Shown: positions 51,067 to 61,383, counted from the stretch's first letter. The stretch: DNA of 64,000 bases from Paenalicyclobacillus ferrooxydans (GCF_001399675.1 NZ_LJCO01000107.1:1-64000); one strand, 5' to 3'. Notes: generated by a model from the letters alone, not told the origin. Made by a program: numbers and translations.

Positions 51067-51683
51067 AACGCAGTCTGGTGATTGGAAACGCCAATGTGGG
51101 GAAGACCCTGTTCTGTCTACGGTTTGCCTATTACATGGGATTGCGTCAAGTACGAATGTTTGTTGAGCGGACAGACGGAAAGTCTGAGGAACGTTTCCTA
51201 ACGATCGATGAAGCAAAAAAGCTGTTGTCCAGTCCTCAAGCTCATCATACCCGGGACCTGCAGACCATTGTACTTGACGTTCCACGAGGTAAATCCAGTC
51301 GACAGTTGCTGCTGACCGACACAACGGGTTTGACAGAGGGGATTCATCCTGACGCCAACATTCGCCAAGCGATGGCACAGACTCTGGAAGCCCTTACCGG
51401 CGCACAGGTGATATTGCATGTTGTCGATGCGGCTAAGCTTGGCAGCGAATCGGGGGGGACGGGGAAGTCACACGCGTGGAAGCCAGTCGATGAGCAACTG
51501 GCGGAGTACAGCCAAGGCAATGGCGGGTATCTGATCCTTGCCAACAAGATGGACCTTCCTGGTGCCAAGGCCGGCTATCAACAACTGGTGAAGCGGTTTT
51601 CCAAACACCGTGTCTTCCCGGTGTCGGCGCTCTACGGCGACGGCTTCCGGGAGGTGAAGCAGTATGTTTGGCGGTTTGCCTGA
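51063..51683 (+). CDS. Small P-loop GTPase
   Basis: GTG 51063 overlaps the spoVK stop by 4 bp (GTGA). 206 aa with G1 GNANVGKT, G3 DTTGLTEG, G4 LANKMDLPG and G5 VSALYG, an Era/HflX-like TRAFAC GTPase without extra domains. Its coupling to the spoVK-like gene and to the UbiA-like membrane gene suggests a sporulation-linked set found in some Bacilli. I do not know an assigned function; databases usually list it as GTPase domain protein. Confidence 0.8.
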   Translation: MKRSLVIGNANVGKTLFCLRFAYYMGLRQVRMFVERTDGKSEERFLTIDEAKKLLSSPQAHHTRDLQTIVLDVPRGKSSRQLLLTDTTGLTEGIHPDANIRQAMAQTLEALTGAQVILHVVDAAKLGSESGGTGKSHAWKPVDEQLAEYSQGNGGYLILANKMDLPGAKAGYQQLVKRFSKHRVFPVSALYGDGFREVKQYVWRFA

Positions 51684-52491
51684 GTGGGTGCTGCAGCTTG
51701 CGGCGATGATTTTCATCGGATCGGCCATTAAACTGCTCGATGACCACTTGGACAGCGAGTACGACATCTGTCGTGGAGAACGTACCCTTGCCGTTCGGCT
51801 CGGGCGATCCGTTCTGGCGTATGGGCTGGTCACGGCACTTCTGGCTGTCACGTTCGACAAGTCTTTGGCGATAGCCTTGTTTTTTTCCAGTTACGCGGTC
51901 GGGATGTTTATGGAGCCGAAGGAGAAGATGCCGACACGTGTACCTGCTTTTGTCGAGTCTCTGGCGGCCATTGGTTTGTCATTTCTCATCACGGGTTGGC
52001 GAGAGGGTTTGTTTGCCTTGGCGTTTGTAGCGACGGTGGACTGGTTGGATGACATCGTGGATTACGCCCGCGATGAACAGACGGGACAGAGGAATCTAGC
52101 TCGACGCGTCGGGCTCGTCGAGGCTACGCTGCTTATTCTGCTGGCTTTCGTGATATCCGTACTTCTGGCGCCCGTTACGACCATTCTCGGCTTTCTTGCG
52201 TTTGCCGTCGTGACCGCCGTGTCAGAGTTATCCACGCAAAACCTGTGGCAGCACGGAGAAAATGGACTCGGCCAAACCGAAGCAAGTAGCCTTTCTGACT
52301 CTGGCGATATGACAGATGCCAGGCATCTGACAGCTATGGAGGCGGGAGGGAACCGCGGTGCCGGAAAGATGTTCTCTGACAAGGCGACAGATGCCGAGGC
52401 CACGGACAAAGAGAAAGACGATATAACCACCCAGCATGAGGTTGCAGATAATCCCAAATACCTCGGAGGTGACACGGATGGGCGCGATTGA
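51664..52491 (+). CDS. UbiA-like polytopic membrane protein
   Basis: ATG 51664 lies after GGGAGGTGAAGCAGT inside the GTPase gene. 275 aa; about six hydrophobic helices up to residue ~190, then a hydrophilic tail. Two acidic motifs, LLDDHLDSEYDICRGERTLA and DWLDDIVDYARDEQTGQRNL, resemble the two D-rich prenyl-diphosphate sites of UbiA prenyltransferases, and both are followed by R-T/N-L-A-V/R-R-L/V-G in a repeated manner. The family usually has 8-9 helices, so this is at most a short relative. Possibly a sporulation membrane protein. Confidence 0.55.
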   Translation: MFGGLPEWVLQLAAMIFIGSAIKLLDDHLDSEYDICRGERTLAVRLGRSVLAYGLVTALLAVTFDKSLAIALFFSSYAVGMFMEPKEKMPTRVPAFVESLAAIGLSFLITGWREGLFALAFVATVDWLDDIVDYARDEQTGQRNLARRVGLVEATLLILLAFVISVLLAPVTTILGFLAFAVVTAVSELSTQNLWQHGENGLGQTEASSLSDSGDMTDARHLTAMEAGGNRGAGKMFSDKATDAEATDKEKDDITTQHEVADNPKYLGGDTDGRD

Positions 52492-52714
52492 GACGATCAT
52501 GCTTTTGGTTTTCGTGGTGTTGGCGGCCCTGTTGATTGGTTATGCCACAGGCCGACGGTATGGGCTGGTGCAAGGTCGTCGGCTTGGCCGAGCGCAGGCG
52601 CCGCTGTTTCTGCGCAGGCAGGTATTGGCGACGGGGCACTGTCCGATTTGCGATGCAACGTATGACGAGGGGGGACGGCGGCAACCATCTCACTCAGGGT
52701 TGAATTTGGAGTGA
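52478..52714 (+). CDS. Small membrane protein with CxxC (78 aa)
   Basis: ATG 52478 follows CTCGGAGGTGACACGG and overlaps the previous gene. One N-terminal membrane helix (ETIMLLVFVVLAALLIGYAT), a basic segment (GRRYGLVQGRRLGRAQ) and a C-terminal CPICDATYDEGG zinc-knuckle-like end. Fourth and last gene of the spoVK-like operon. No family name recognised. Confidence 0.65.
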   Translation: MGAIETIMLLVFVVLAALLIGYATGRRYGLVQGRRLGRAQAPLFLRRQVLATGHCPICDATYDEGGRRQPSHSGLNLE

Positions 52715-52784
52715 AAGGCGTTTGCGACTATCAAGTGGTACAATGGTGGCTAAATAAATGGTGGCTAATTAAAGGAAGAAGCGG

Positions 52785-54191
52785 GTGATGGTTTCGGAAC
52801 AGCAGACACAGATTCAACAGGTTATTGCTGTCTTGCGGAGAGATCCTTCTGAAGGTGACGAGCACTTTACGGACCGGGTCGAGGAGCTTGTTGGACTTTG
52901 CGAAGCTGCAGGTGGAGAGGTTAAGGTGCGCATCGTTCAAACGCGTGCCCGCGTTGACGGGGCTCTCTACTTGGGCAGCGGCAAGATTGAGGAAGTACGG
53001 CTGGCCGTGGAAGCCCATGACGCTGATGTCGTGGTGTTTGATGCTGAGCTGAGTCCTGGACAGGTGCGCAACCTCGAGGGGCGGCTGCCGTGCCGCGTGA
53101 TCGACCGGACGCAGCTTATCCTCGATATCTTTGCTCAGCGAGCCCGGTCACGGGAAGGCATGCTTCAGGTGGAGATTGCACAGTTGCAGTACCTATTGCC
53201 AAGGCTCACAGGCCGTGGGGTAGAGCTGTCCCGCCTCGGTGGCGGCATTGGCACGAGGGGCCCTGGTGAATCAAAACTGGAGATGGACCGGCGGCGCATC
53301 CGTGAGCGCATCAGCCACTTGCGCGAGCGCCTGAAAGGACTTGAAAGCCGGCGTGATGTACAACGAAACCGACGGGCAAGGTCTACTCCGGCAGTGGCCC
53401 TAGTCGGATACACGAATGCGGGGAAGACGACGCTTTTGAAGCGTTGGACCGAGGACCGCGGTTCGATACCTGTCACATCTGGCCAAAACCGACTGTTTGA
53501 TACGCTCGATCCGTTAGCACGACGAGTCAAATCTGGTGCAACGGGTGAGATTGTCGTCCTCGATACGGTTGGCTTCGTGCAAAACCTGCCGCATCTGTTG
53601 GTAGACGCGTTTCGGGCAACGTTGGAAGAAGCGACGGCGGTCGATCTGGTTATCCACGTGGTGGATGCCGTCAACGTAACGCACGAACGCATGGAGACCA
53701 CGTACAAAGTGCTCGAGCAACTTGACGCGCTGAACCGACCTGTCATTACTTTGTTTAACAAGGCCGATCTGCTGCCAGCCGGGACAAACCCGCCGCCTGA
53801 TGTTCGTGCGTCGGCCTCGATTTATGCTTCTGCCGAGACTGGGATGAACATGGAAGCCTTTTATCAGTTGATCGATGAATACCTGGGCATGGACACGGTC
53901 CGTCTATCGGTTGTGGCCAACAACGGGGAAATGGACGGACTGTGGAGTCAATTGGCGCGCATGGGACGGATTGTGGATGTCGATCACGATCCGATGGCGG
54001 TTCACCTGGATGTAGAGCGCCGTATCGCGGACAGAACCAGAAACCAACTGCTTGCTCGCTATCCGGACCTGTTCGTTCAGATTGAGCAACGAGAGGGCGA
54101 AAGCACTCTCACTCCTGGGGCGGGGCAAGGGAGCCAGTTTATGCTCGACCCCGATGGGGAGAGTCACCAAGAAGGAGCGCATCATGACTGA
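52785..54191 (+). CDS. hflX: GTPase HflX
   Basis: GTG 52785 or ATG 52788 after AAAGGAAGAAGCGG. 468 aa: N-terminal HflX domain (VDGALYLGSGKIEEVRLAVE, FDAELSPGQVRNLEG), the linker GRGVELSRLGGGIGTRGPGE and SKLEMDRRRIRERI, then the G domain with GYTNAGKTTLLKRW, DTVGFVQNLPH and FNKADLL. HflX splits stalled 70S ribosomes, notably after heat shock. The 3' end overlaps ynbB by 8 bp. An AATGGTGGCTAA direct repeat (twice, from about 52742) lies just before it. Confidence 0.95.
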   Translation: MMVSEQQTQIQQVIAVLRRDPSEGDEHFTDRVEELVGLCEAAGGEVKVRIVQTRARVDGALYLGSGKIEEVRLAVEAHDADVVVFDAELSPGQVRNLEGRLPCRVIDRTQLILDIFAQRARSREGMLQVEIAQLQYLLPRLTGRGVELSRLGGGIGTRGPGESKLEMDRRRIRERISHLRERLKGLESRRDVQRNRRARSTPAVALVGYTNAGKTTLLKRWTEDRGSIPVTSGQNRLFDTLDPLARRVKSGATGEIVVLDTVGFVQNLPHLLVDAFRATLEEATAVDLVIHVVDAVNVTHERMETTYKVLEQLDALNRPVITLFNKADLLPAGTNPPPDVRASASIYASAETGMNMEAFYQLIDEYLGMDTVRLSVVANNGEMDGLWSQLARMGRIVDVDHDPMAVHLDVERRIADRTRNQLLARYPDLFVQIEQREGESTLTPGAGQGSQFMLDPDGESHQEGAHHD

Positions 54192-55440
54192 GGAGCGTCA
54201 AACGAGACAGGTGAATGTACAGGATTTGATGCGAGAGGCAGAGGAGAGACTGCGGACGCGGTTTCGTCAGATCGATGCCATCGCATTGCGCAATCAAAAG
54301 AAGGTGCTCGAGGCGTTCTGGGCAGAACGGGTGAGTGCGCCGGACTTATCAGGATCGACTGGATATGGACTCGACGATGCTGGAAGAGACAAGTTGGAAC
54401 GTGTATACGCGAACGCCTTTGGCGCTGAAGCAGCGCTCGTCCGACCGCAGATTGTGTCCGGAACCCATGCCCTGCGGCTCGGTTTGTTCGGTGTCCTTCG
54501 TCCTTTAGATGAGATTGTTTTTGCGACGGGAAAACCGTATGACACCCTGGAAGGCGTCGTCGGGATTCGTCCGATGTCGGGGAGCTTGGCCGAGTGGGGG
54601 ATTTCCCACAAACTTATCCCTTTGCTCGGGGACGGGACAATTGACATGCCTGCCGTGCTCGAAGCCATCGGGCCTCGGACAAAGGTGGTCTTTTTCCAGC
54701 GCTCACGAGGCTATGCAGATCGGCCGGCGCTGTCCATTTCTTCGCTCCATCAGTCGTTTCGTGCGGTGAGAGAGGCGGCCAAGGATGTCTTTATCCTCGT
54801 CGACAACTGTTACGGCGAATTCGTGGAAGACCTGGAGCCGAGTGCGGTCGGTGCTGACCTTGTGATGGGTTCGCTGATTAAAAACCCCGGAGCCGGCATT
54901 ATGACAACAGGCGGCTATATCGCGGGAACAAAGACAGCGGTAGAGCACGCGGCTGAACAGTTGACGGCACCCGGAGTCGGGGGAGAGTACGGACCCACGC
55001 ATGACTTTTTGCGTCCCCTTTTTCAGTCGCTGTTCTTAGCTCCGCATGTTGTTGCACAAGCGGTGAAAGGCTCATTGCTTGCAGCCTATGTGTTTGAGGC
55101 CCTGGGACTGAACGTGTCACCACGCTGGGAAGAGGGGAGGAGTGATCTGATTCTGGCCATCACCTTTGGCGACCCGGAACGGTTGTTGGCCTTCTGCCGG
55201 GCGGTACAGTCCACCGCACCGATTGACTCCTTTGTCCGGCCCGAAGCAGACGCGATGGCAGGGTATGACGATGAAGTTGTGATGGCGGCAGGCACTTTTG
55301 TTCAAGGCGGGTCGCTTGAAATGTCCGCGGATGCTCCGATGCGTGCACCGTTCATCGGGTACTTGCAAGGTGGGCTGACCTATGAGCATGTTTACATTGC
55401 TGTGGAGCGCATAGCGTCAGATATTATGAGTCTGATGTAA
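54184..55440 (+). CDS. ynbB: YnbB-like PLP-dependent enzyme (aluminium resistance/methionine gamma-lyase family)
   Basis: ATG 54184 after AAGGAGCGCATC, overlapping hflX; the longer frame from 54052 is not needed. 418 aa; fold-type I PLP enzyme of the Alum_res family, with QIVSGTHALRLGLFGVL, ILVDNCYGEFVEDLEP and the lysine segment VMGSLIKNPGAG. The reaction in the cell is not established; some annotations say cystathionine-type lyase. Order hflX-ynbB-glnR-glnA is the Bacillales arrangement. Confidence 0.9.
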   Translation: MTEERQTRQVNVQDLMREAEERLRTRFRQIDAIALRNQKKVLEAFWAERVSAPDLSGSTGYGLDDAGRDKLERVYANAFGAEAALVRPQIVSGTHALRLGLFGVLRPLDEIVFATGKPYDTLEGVVGIRPMSGSLAEWGISHKLIPLLGDGTIDMPAVLEAIGPRTKVVFFQRSRGYADRPALSISSLHQSFRAVREAAKDVFILVDNCYGEFVEDLEPSAVGADLVMGSLIKNPGAGIMTTGGYIAGTKTAVEHAAEQLTAPGVGGEYGPTHDFLRPLFQSLFLAPHVVAQAVKGSLLAAYVFEALGLNVSPRWEEGRSDLILAITFGDPERLLAFCRAVQSTAPIDSFVRPEADAMAGYDDEVVMAAGTFVQGGSLEMSADAPMRAPFIGYLQGGLTYEHVYIAVERIASDIMSLM

Positions 55441-55466
55441 GCTATATTGCAAAAGTTTCTATGTTG

Positions 55467-55483
55467 TGTAAGGAAACCTTACA
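55467..55483 (+). promoter_or_regulatory. GlnR/TnrA box upstream of glnRA
   Basis: TGTAAGGAAACCTTACA matches the consensus TGTNA-N7-TNACA exactly. It lies 66 bp before the glnR start and fits autorepression of glnRA under nitrogen excess. A near copy exists at 63086-63102. Confidence 0.85.
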
Positions 55484-55548
55484 TACTGTGTTGAGAGAAG
55501 AATGCTTACATGGTACCCTCCATATAAATGCTCCGTGGGGGTGCGCGG

Positions 55549-55941
55549 ATGGACCTCGAATCCCGTAAGCAACTACCCTTATTCTCCATCGGAATTGTGG
55601 AAAAGCTGACCGGATTGTCTGCCCGGCAGATCCGTTATTATGAGCAACACGGATTGGTTCAACCCGCCAGGTCACAAGGCAATCAGAGACTGTTTTCTTT
55701 TGTGGATGTTGAACGGTTGATTCAGGTCAGTGCGCTGCTCGATGAGGGTCTCAACATGGAAGGCGTGAAGGAACGGATTACGCGCCTAGCCAAGGCTGAA
55801 ACCACCAAGGAGAAGAAGTCGGTGGAACCAAGCGACCACCAGGTTTACGAACGGATGCGTCAAGAGATGCTTGAACGCCCTGGGCTTGGCGGGGCATCGG
55901 AGTTCCAGGGGGACCTGTTCCGCTTTTATCGAAAGCGCTAG
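55549..55941 (+). CDS. glnR: Nitrogen regulator GlnR (MerR family)
   Basis: ATG 55549 after GTGGGGGTGCGCGG; an in-frame ATG at 55528 lacks a site. 130 aa; MerR-type N-terminal HTH (FSIGIVEKLTGLSARQIRYY, EQHGLVQPARSQGNQRLFSF) and a C-terminal tail rich in charged residues ending FRFYRKR, the part by which GlnR senses feedback-inhibited glutamine synthetase. Represses glnRA via the box at 55467. Confidence 0.95.
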   Translation: MDLESRKQLPLFSIGIVEKLTGLSARQIRYYEQHGLVQPARSQGNQRLFSFVDVERLIQVSALLDEGLNMEGVKERITRLAKAETTKEKKSVEPSDHQVYERMRQEMLERPGLGGASEFQGDLFRFYRKR

Positions 55942-55992
55942 GTTCTTTGTGCTTGTTTGTCGCATTGGTCAACCAAGATGGGAGGAATATTC

Positions 55993-57330
55993 ATGAGAAG
56001 AAACTACACCAAGGACGAGATCCTAAGGTTTGCAGAAGAGGCTAATGTCAGGTACGTCCGCTTGCAGTTTACGGATTTGCTCGGTGTTATCAAGAATGTC
56101 GAGATCCCGGTTGATCAGTTGGGCAAAGCACTTGATAACAAAATCATGTTTGATGGCTCATCTATCGAGGGTTTTGTCCGCATTGAGGAGTCTGACATGT
56201 ATCTGGTTCCAGACCTCGCAACTTGGCTCGTGTTCCCGTGGGGCCATGAACTTGGCAAAGTGGCAAGACTCATTTGCGACATTCATCTTCCTGACGGATC
56301 GCCGTTCCCTGGAGACCCGCGCGGTGTGCTGAAACGGGTTTTGCAACAGTCTAAGGACCTTGGATTTGACGCCTTCAATGTTGGACCGGAGCCTGAGTTC
56401 TTCCTCTTTAAGCTCGATTCCGAGGGCAAGCCAACCACTGAAGTCAATGATGAGGGCGGTTATTTCGACTGGGCGCCGCTCGATCTTGGTGAGAACTGCC
56501 GACGCGATATCACCCTGACGCTTGAATCGATGGGCTTTGAAATCGAGGCCTCTCATCATGAAGTCGCACCAGGTCAGCATGAAATTGACTTTCAGTATGC
56601 GGATGCACTGGAGACGGCAGACAACATCGCGACATTCCGTCTGGTCGTCAAGACGATTGCGCGTCAGTATGGATTGCATGCAACCTTCATGCCAAAGCCG
56701 GTCTATGGCATCAATGGTTCTGGCATGCATTGTCACATGTCTTTGTTCCGAAATGGCGGCAATGCATTCTACGCAGCGGAAGACGAGATGGGCCTGAGCG
56801 AAACTGCACGCCATTTCTTGGCTGGCATTCTGCAGCATGCAAAGGGATTTACGGCTGTGACGAACCCGCTGGTGAATTCCTACAAGCGTCTGGTTCCGGG
56901 GTTTGAGGCACCTTGCTATGTGGCTTGGTCCCTGAAAAACCGGTCACCATTGGTACGAATTCCTGCAGCGCGCGGTCTCAGTACCCGGATTGAAGTTCGG
57001 AGCCCAGACCCGTCCGCAAACCCATACTTAGCGATTGCAGCGATGCTGGCGAGCGGACTCGATGGCATCCAGAACGGGACGCCGCTGGCTGATCCTACGA
57101 ATCGGAACATCTACATCATGACCGCTGAGGAGAAAGCCGAGGCTGGAATCCACAGTTTGCCGGAAAACCTCGGCGATGCGATCAATGAGCTCAGTCGTGA
57201 TGAAGTCGTGAGGACAGCACTTGGCGATCATGTGTTCCACCACTTTGTCGAGGCAAAGCGTCTGGAATGGGATATCTACAGGACACAGATCTCCAAGTGG
57301 GAGAGCGACCAATACCTCAGTCTGTACTAG
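55993..57330 (+). CDS. glnA: Glutamine synthetase type I
   Basis: ATG 55993 after GATGGGAGGAATATTC; 445 aa, the size of the GSI-alpha class in Bacillales. Beta-grasp N-terminus with [15 protein letters not shown] and the latch [20 protein letters not shown]; catalytic [40 protein letters not shown], and [27 protein letters not shown] near the end. No adenylylation Tyr is expected in this class. Makes glutamine from glutamate and ammonia and controls GlnR. Ends before a strong terminator. Confidence 0.97.
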   Translation: MRRNYTKDEILRFAEEANVRYVRLQFTDLLGVIKNVEIPVDQLGKALDNKIMFDGSSIEGFVRIEESDMYLVPDLATWLVFPWGHELGKVARLICDIHLPDGSPFPGDPRGVLKRVLQQSKDLGFDAFNVGPEPEFFLFKLDSEGKPTTEVNDEGGYFDWAPLDLGENCRRDITLTLESMGFEIEASHHEVAPGQHEIDFQYADALETADNIATFRLVVKTIARQYGLHATFMPKPVYGINGSGMHCHMSLFRNGGNAFYAAEDEMGLSETARHFLAGILQHAKGFTAVTNPLVNSYKRLVPGFEAPCYVAWSLKNRSPLVRIPAARGLSTRIEVRSPDPSANPYLAIAAMLASGLDGIQNGTPLADPTNRNIYIMTAEEKAEAGIHSLPENLGDAINELSRDEVVRTALGDHVFHHFVEAKRLEWDIYRTQISKWESDQYLSLY

Positions 57331-57341
57331 AGCCACATATT

Positions 57342-57392
57342 GCAAACAGCCGCCCGGGGAGTTCCATCCGAGCGGCTGTTTGCGATTTATTC
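57342..57392 (+). terminator. Terminator after glnA
   Basis: 12-bp perfect stem GCAAACAGCCGC (57342-57353) / GCGGCTGTTTGC (57372-57383), followed by GATTTATTC. Probably also closes the convergent lexA transcript. Confidence 0.75.
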
Positions 57393-57450
57393 AGGTGTTC
57401 GTTTGATTTGGGGCATGACTCATTGAACATGGTTCGGTATTTCAATGACA

Positions 57451-58110
57451 TCAGGACAGCGTTCGGAAAACACCGATGACTTTGCCAAGGATTTGAACGG
57501 TTTTCACACGTATCGGCTGCATTGTTTGATTTTCAGGTTGAAGCCGAATGTGATCTTTTTCCTTGAAGAACCGTTTGACCGTCGCCTCGTCTTCCTCTGT
57601 CATCGCAACAACAATTTCTCCGTTTCGGGCATCTTGCTGCTTTCGGACAATCACGTAGTCTCCGTCAAGGATCCCCGCCTCAATCATACTTTCTCCCTGT
57701 ACCTTCAAGAGAAACACATTCCTGTCTTCCGAAACCATTGACTTCGGCAACGGGAAATAGTCCTCCACATCCTCAATCGCAGTAATGGGCTGACCAGCCG
57801 TTACCCGCCCCACGATTGGCGCCAAGGCATAAGACGGGTTCTCATAACCCTCCCATGAGGGCGGCATTGGACGGGTAGGAGGAGTATGCAATCCATCGTC
57901 TTCCAAAAGTTCAATCGCCCTTGGCTTTGTCGGGTCTCGTCGCAGATAACCTTTGGCTTGCAACCGAGCCAGATGGCCATGAACCGTAGAACTGGATGCG
58001 AGCCCAACAGCTTCGCCAATCTCCCGAACGGAAGGCGGATACCCGCGCTCTCGGACGCTTTGTCTTATGTAGTGAAGTATCTGTTCTTGCCTGTGAGAAA
58101 GACCGGTCAC
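57451..58110 (-). CDS. lexA: SOS repressor LexA
   Basis: 219 aa. N-terminal winged helix ([40 protein letters not shown]), the self-cleavage site Ala-Gly in [14 protein letters not shown], catalytic Ser in [17 protein letters not shown] and Lys in [10 protein letters not shown]. Upstream lie LexA boxes shared with the divergent yneA gene. The gene order with yneA is that of Bacillales. Confidence 0.96.
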   Translation of the reverse strand: MTGLSHRQEQILHYIRQSVRERGYPPSVREIGEAVGLASSSTVHGHLARLQAKGYLRRDPTKPRAIELLEDDGLHTPPTRPMPPSWEGYENPSYALAPIVGRVTAGQPITAIEDVEDYFPLPKSMVSEDRNVFLLKVQGESMIEAGILDGDYVIVRKQQDARNGEIVVAMTEEDEATVKRFFKEKDHIRLQPENQTMQPIRVKTVQILGKVIGVFRTLS

Positions 58111-58175
58111 ATGAGCTCCTCCGTTTCAATCAAGCTTCTCGTAGTTCTACCATAACATGGTTGTTTCAATAACGC

Positions 58176-58248
58176 AAACGTGTGTTCGCTTTTCACTTGA
58201 CGGAACATGTGTTCGCATAGTAGATTATTATATATAGAACATACGTTC
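58176..58248. promoter_or_regulatory. Divergent lexA/yneA control region with LexA boxes
   Basis: GAACATGTGTTC (58203-58214) and GAACATACGTTC (58237-58248) match the Bacillus GAAC-N4-GTTC box; AAACGTGTGTTC (58176-58187) is a weaker third. A yneA promoter is TTGACG (58197-58202), 18 bp, TAGATT, with the first box in its spacer. Confidence 0.82.
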
Positions 58249-58264
58249 GGTTGGAGGGGTTAGA

Positions 58265-58642
58265 ATGAGACAAGAAGCAATGGCTGTACAGGGCAATAGT
58301 TCCTGGAGGAGAGAGTTGAACGTGACTGAACACAGGAGCAGTCACAACATGGGTTCAGTCCGGCGATGGAAGCGCAGCCTTGCAGTAATTGCGGTAGCGT
58401 TGATGTGGGGAATCACTTCTTTTTCAGTGATTCATCACAATGGCGGCGTTGCCAGCGCGGAAACAACGGGTGTGCCATATGTGGTTCACCGAGGGGACAC
58501 ACTATGGAATATAGCCCTGAAGACAAGCGGTGCAGGAGTAGACACGCGGACAGTGGTACTCCAAATTATGCAGATGAATCACATGAAAAATGCTCAAATC
58601 TATGCGGGTGAGCATTTGGTCCTGCCGAATAACGCAAAGTAA
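58265..58642 (+). CDS. yneA: YneA-like SOS cell-division inhibitor (LysM)
   Basis: ATG 58265 after GGTTGGAGGGGTTAGA; 125 aa. A basic N-terminus is followed by one membrane helix (LAVIAVALMWGITSFSV) and a C-terminal LysM domain (YVVHRGDTLWNIALKTSG, MNHMKNAQIYAGEHLVLP). YneA is secreted or membrane-held, is made during SOS and delays septation. Divergent from lexA with LexA boxes between. The N-terminus is longer than in B. subtilis. Confidence 0.88.
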   Translation: MRQEAMAVQGNSSWRRELNVTEHRSSHNMGSVRRWKRSLAVIAVALMWGITSFSVIHHNGGVASAETTGVPYVVHRGDTLWNIALKTSGAGVDTRTVVLQIMQMNHMKNAQIYAGEHLVLPNNAK

Positions 58643-58764
58643 CAACGATTTCTGAGTCAATGTGATTGTTTGAGAATTAACGGTGTAGTTTCGTTGGCAC
58701 CGTTGTGTCGAATCATTGACGAGAAATACCAGATGATTCGATTAGACGACAAGAAAACACATGA

Positions 58765-59547
58765 CTAGATTAAATGAAGGCTTTCCAGTGCTTTTAAGAC
58801 GCCGTGATTTTGAACGGTATCAGTGACCAGACTGGCGTGCTTTTTGACTTCATCGGCAGCGTTTCCCATGGCGATGGATAGCCCGACGGACTGAAACATA
58901 CCGATGTCGTTTCCTCCATCTCCGACGTGGATGGCCTCTCTAGGGGAGATATTCCAAGTCTTAAGCAGGGAACTAGCCCCAATGGACTTGTCACAGCCAA
59001 GTCGTTGGAGGTCGATGGCATACGGATTCCATCGGTACACAAGACATTCCGGAACTTCTCGATGAAAAACATCGTCAAACTCCTCAGGCACAAAGACGTT
59101 CGCCTGATATATAGGTCCTGCGGCGCCTGACAGTACGTCTGCGGCTGATGTGCGCTCAATCGGAGGAAAGCTGTACGAGTCAAGTATCGGCTGGTATTGG
59201 GCGGGAATGTCTGCGAGTGCCATCGTTTGATGGTGAGTGTGCAGGATAATCGTTAGGGCGTATTTATTTGCAACGCTGAGAATCTTGCTCACGGTATCTA
59301 TGGAGAGCGGCATGGAAAGCGTTACGTCGTTTTGGGTCACTGCAAGACCGCCATTAAAATAAACAGCATGTCCAATCCCCAGTCGTTCCTGCACAGACGT
59401 CGTATGCACGGTTGATCTTCCTGTACATAAGGCTACTTTATATCCTTTTGCATCTAAACGTTGGACTACTTCTGATGCACTCGACACCAGCTGTTGGTCG
59501 CTCACCAACGTGCCGTCGATATCCAGAAAGACTGCTCGAAAATCCAT
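58765..59547 (-). CDS. Cof-type HAD-IIB phosphatase
   Basis: ATG 59547 after AGGAGGAGACCGG (minus strand). 260 aa with all HAD motifs: I FLDIDGTLVSDQQ, II LCTGRST, III Lys in LGCDKSIGASSLL, IV HVGDGGNDIGMFQSVG. The cap is of the Cof type. Such enzymes dephosphorylate sugar phosphates, FMN or similar; the substrate is not evident. Convergent with yneA. Confidence 0.88.
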   Translation of the reverse strand: MDFRAVFLDIDGTLVSDQQLVSSASEVVQRLDAKGYKVALCTGRSTVHTTSVQERLGIGHAVYFNGGLAVTQNDVTLSMPLSIDTVSKILSVANKYALTIILHTHHQTMALADIPAQYQPILDSYSFPPIERTSAADVLSGAAGPIYQANVFVPEEFDDVFHREVPECLVYRWNPYAIDLQRLGCDKSIGASSLLKTWNISPREAIHVGDGGNDIGMFQSVGLSIAMGNAADEVKKHASLVTDTVQNHGVLKALESLHLI

Positions 59548-59754
59548 CCGGTCTCCTCCTAAGTGCGCTGCACATTCATTGTTCCATTATAAGGTGCGCG
59601 CATGCACTTTCCCAACTCAACTTTCCTCCCAAATGGGCTGCTTTGGCAACGTAGACATCAAATTCTCCTCTGAGATGTGATAACATAGTGCAATATGACC
59701 GGGGACGTCGGTTGCGTTCACGGGCGAGCCTTTCGCAAACGGAGGAGACAAGAT

Positions 59755-61134
59755 ATGGCTGTATCAATGGAGCAGTTGGTTGCCTTAGCAAAGCACAGGG
59801 GATTTATTTTCCCTGGTTCAGATATTTACGGAGGACTGGCCAACACGTGGGACTACGGTCCTTTAGGATCAGAACTGAAAAACAACATTAAGCGTGCCTG
59901 GTGGAGGCAATTTATTCAACAGTCTCCGCTGAACGTCGGACTCGACACCGCTATCTTGATGAACCGTGAAGTCTGGGTAGCTTCCGGACACGTGGGTAAC
60001 TTTAACGATCCGATGGTGGATTGCAGGCAGTGCAAGGCGCGCCATCGGGCGGACAAATTGATTGAAGCTGCGCTTGAAGCGAAGGGCGTAGATATGATTG
60101 TTGACGGACTGCCATTTGAACGGATGGAAGAATTAATTCAAGAGTATGATGTAGCGTGCCCGGATTGCGGCAGCAAGGACTTCACACACGTACGGCAGTT
60201 TAACATGATGTTCAAGACTCACCAAGGGGTTACCGACGATGCAACAAATGAAATCTACCTGCGCCCAGAGACGGCACAGGGCATCTTCGTCAACTTCAAG
60301 AATGTCATGCGCACCATGCGTAAGAAACTGCCTTTTGGCATCGGACAGATAGGGAAGAGCTTTCGCAATGAGATTACACCAGGCAACTTTATCTTCCGTA
60401 CGCGTGAATTTGAACAAATGGAGCTTGAGTTCTTTTGCGCGCCAGGTACTGATATGGAATGGTTTCAATATTGGCGGAGCTTTTGTCATGAGTGGGTGCT
60501 CTCGATTGGCTTAAAGCAGGAAAATCTTCGTCTGCGAGATCACGAGCCGGCGCAGTTATCGCACTACAGTACAGCCACAACCGATGTAGAGTATCAGTTT
60601 CCTTTTGGGTGGGGAGAGTTACTTGGCGTTGCAAACCGGACCAACTACGATTTGAAACAGCACGGGGAGCATGCACGACAGGACTTCACTGTCGAGGAAG
60701 AAGGGAAAGAACCGTTTATTCCGTATGTGATTGAACCCTCCATTGGCGTGGATAGGCTTCTGTTGGCTGTCTTTGCAGATGCCTATGAGGAGCAGAGCTT
60801 AGAGGGCGGGGATGTACGAACGGTCCTTCATTTTCATCCTTCTCTAGCTCCGTATAAAGCAGCAGTGTTTCCGCTGTCGAAGAAGTTGAGTGAGGGTGCT
60901 GAATCGATTTATCAGCAGCTTGCCAGCGAGTTTCGTGTGGACTATGACGAATCGGGATCGATTGGTAAACGATACCGGCGTCACGACGAAATTGGCACAC
61001 CGTATTGCATCACATACGACTTTCAATCCGAAGAGGACCGTGCTGTCACAGTCCGTGACCGCGATTCAATGGAGCAGGTTCGCATTCCAATTGCTGAGCT
61101 GAACGACTGGTTGCGTCAAAAAGTGAACGCGTAA
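59755..61134 (+). CDS. glyS: Glycyl-tRNA synthetase (homodimeric, class II)
   Basis: ATG 59755 after AAACGGAGGAGACAAGAT; the frame is open from 59695. 459 aa. [20 protein letters not shown] begins the catalytic domain; zinc-type pairs are CRQC and CPDC; motif 2 is [20 protein letters not shown]; motif 3 is [13 protein letters not shown]. The anticodon domain runs from ~360. This is the eukaryote-type single-chain enzyme (glyQS in some nomenclature). No T-box is visible in the ~200 bp upstream. Confidence 0.96.
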   Translation: MAVSMEQLVALAKHRGFIFPGSDIYGGLANTWDYGPLGSELKNNIKRAWWRQFIQQSPLNVGLDTAILMNREVWVASGHVGNFNDPMVDCRQCKARHRADKLIEAALEAKGVDMIVDGLPFERMEELIQEYDVACPDCGSKDFTHVRQFNMMFKTHQGVTDDATNEIYLRPETAQGIFVNFKNVMRTMRKKLPFGIGQIGKSFRNEITPGNFIFRTREFEQMELEFFCAPGTDMEWFQYWRSFCHEWVLSIGLKQENLRLRDHEPAQLSHYSTATTDVEYQFPFGWGELLGVANRTNYDLKQHGEHARQDFTVEEEGKEPFIPYVIEPSIGVDRLLLAVFADAYEEQSLEGGDVRTVLHFHPSLAPYKAAVFPLSKKLSEGAESIYQQLASEFRVDYDESGSIGKRYRRHDEIGTPYCITYDFQSEEDRAVTVRDRDSMEQVRIPIAELNDWLRQKVNA

Positions 61135-61194
61135 GTCACCACTGCATGACTCGTGCTGGACTTGGGAACACCTAGGCAATGGGGGTGAAGTTCC

Positions 61195-61383
61195 ATGTCG
61201 AACCAGCACACGGAAAACCACAATGACAATTTCACGTTTGTCGGTGCCTTAAAGAATAACGATCACTTCGAGGCGATTGTGGATCATAAGAACTTGGAAT
61301 TTGAACACTCTAAGGGTTATCCGATTCCGTGGCGACAGATTCATCGCGCAAACGTGCCCCACTTAGGCCGTCACTCGCGGTAA
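61195..61383 (+). CDS. Small hypothetical protein (62 aa)
   Basis: ATG 61195 after TGGGGGTGAAGTTCC and a terminator just behind the gene support it. The protein is polar, rich in Asn and His (MSNQHTENHNDNFTFVGALK, ending HRANVPHLGRHSR). Family unknown. It follows glyS by 60 bp and may share its transcript. Confidence 0.6.
   Translation: MSNQHTENHNDNFTFVGALKNNDHFEAIVDHKNLEFEHSKGYPIPWRQIHRANVPHLGRHSR

Noticed and set aside
59548..59754. T-box riboswitch before glyS
   Set aside because: The leader is too short and I see neither the T-box sequence nor an antiterminator/terminator pair.
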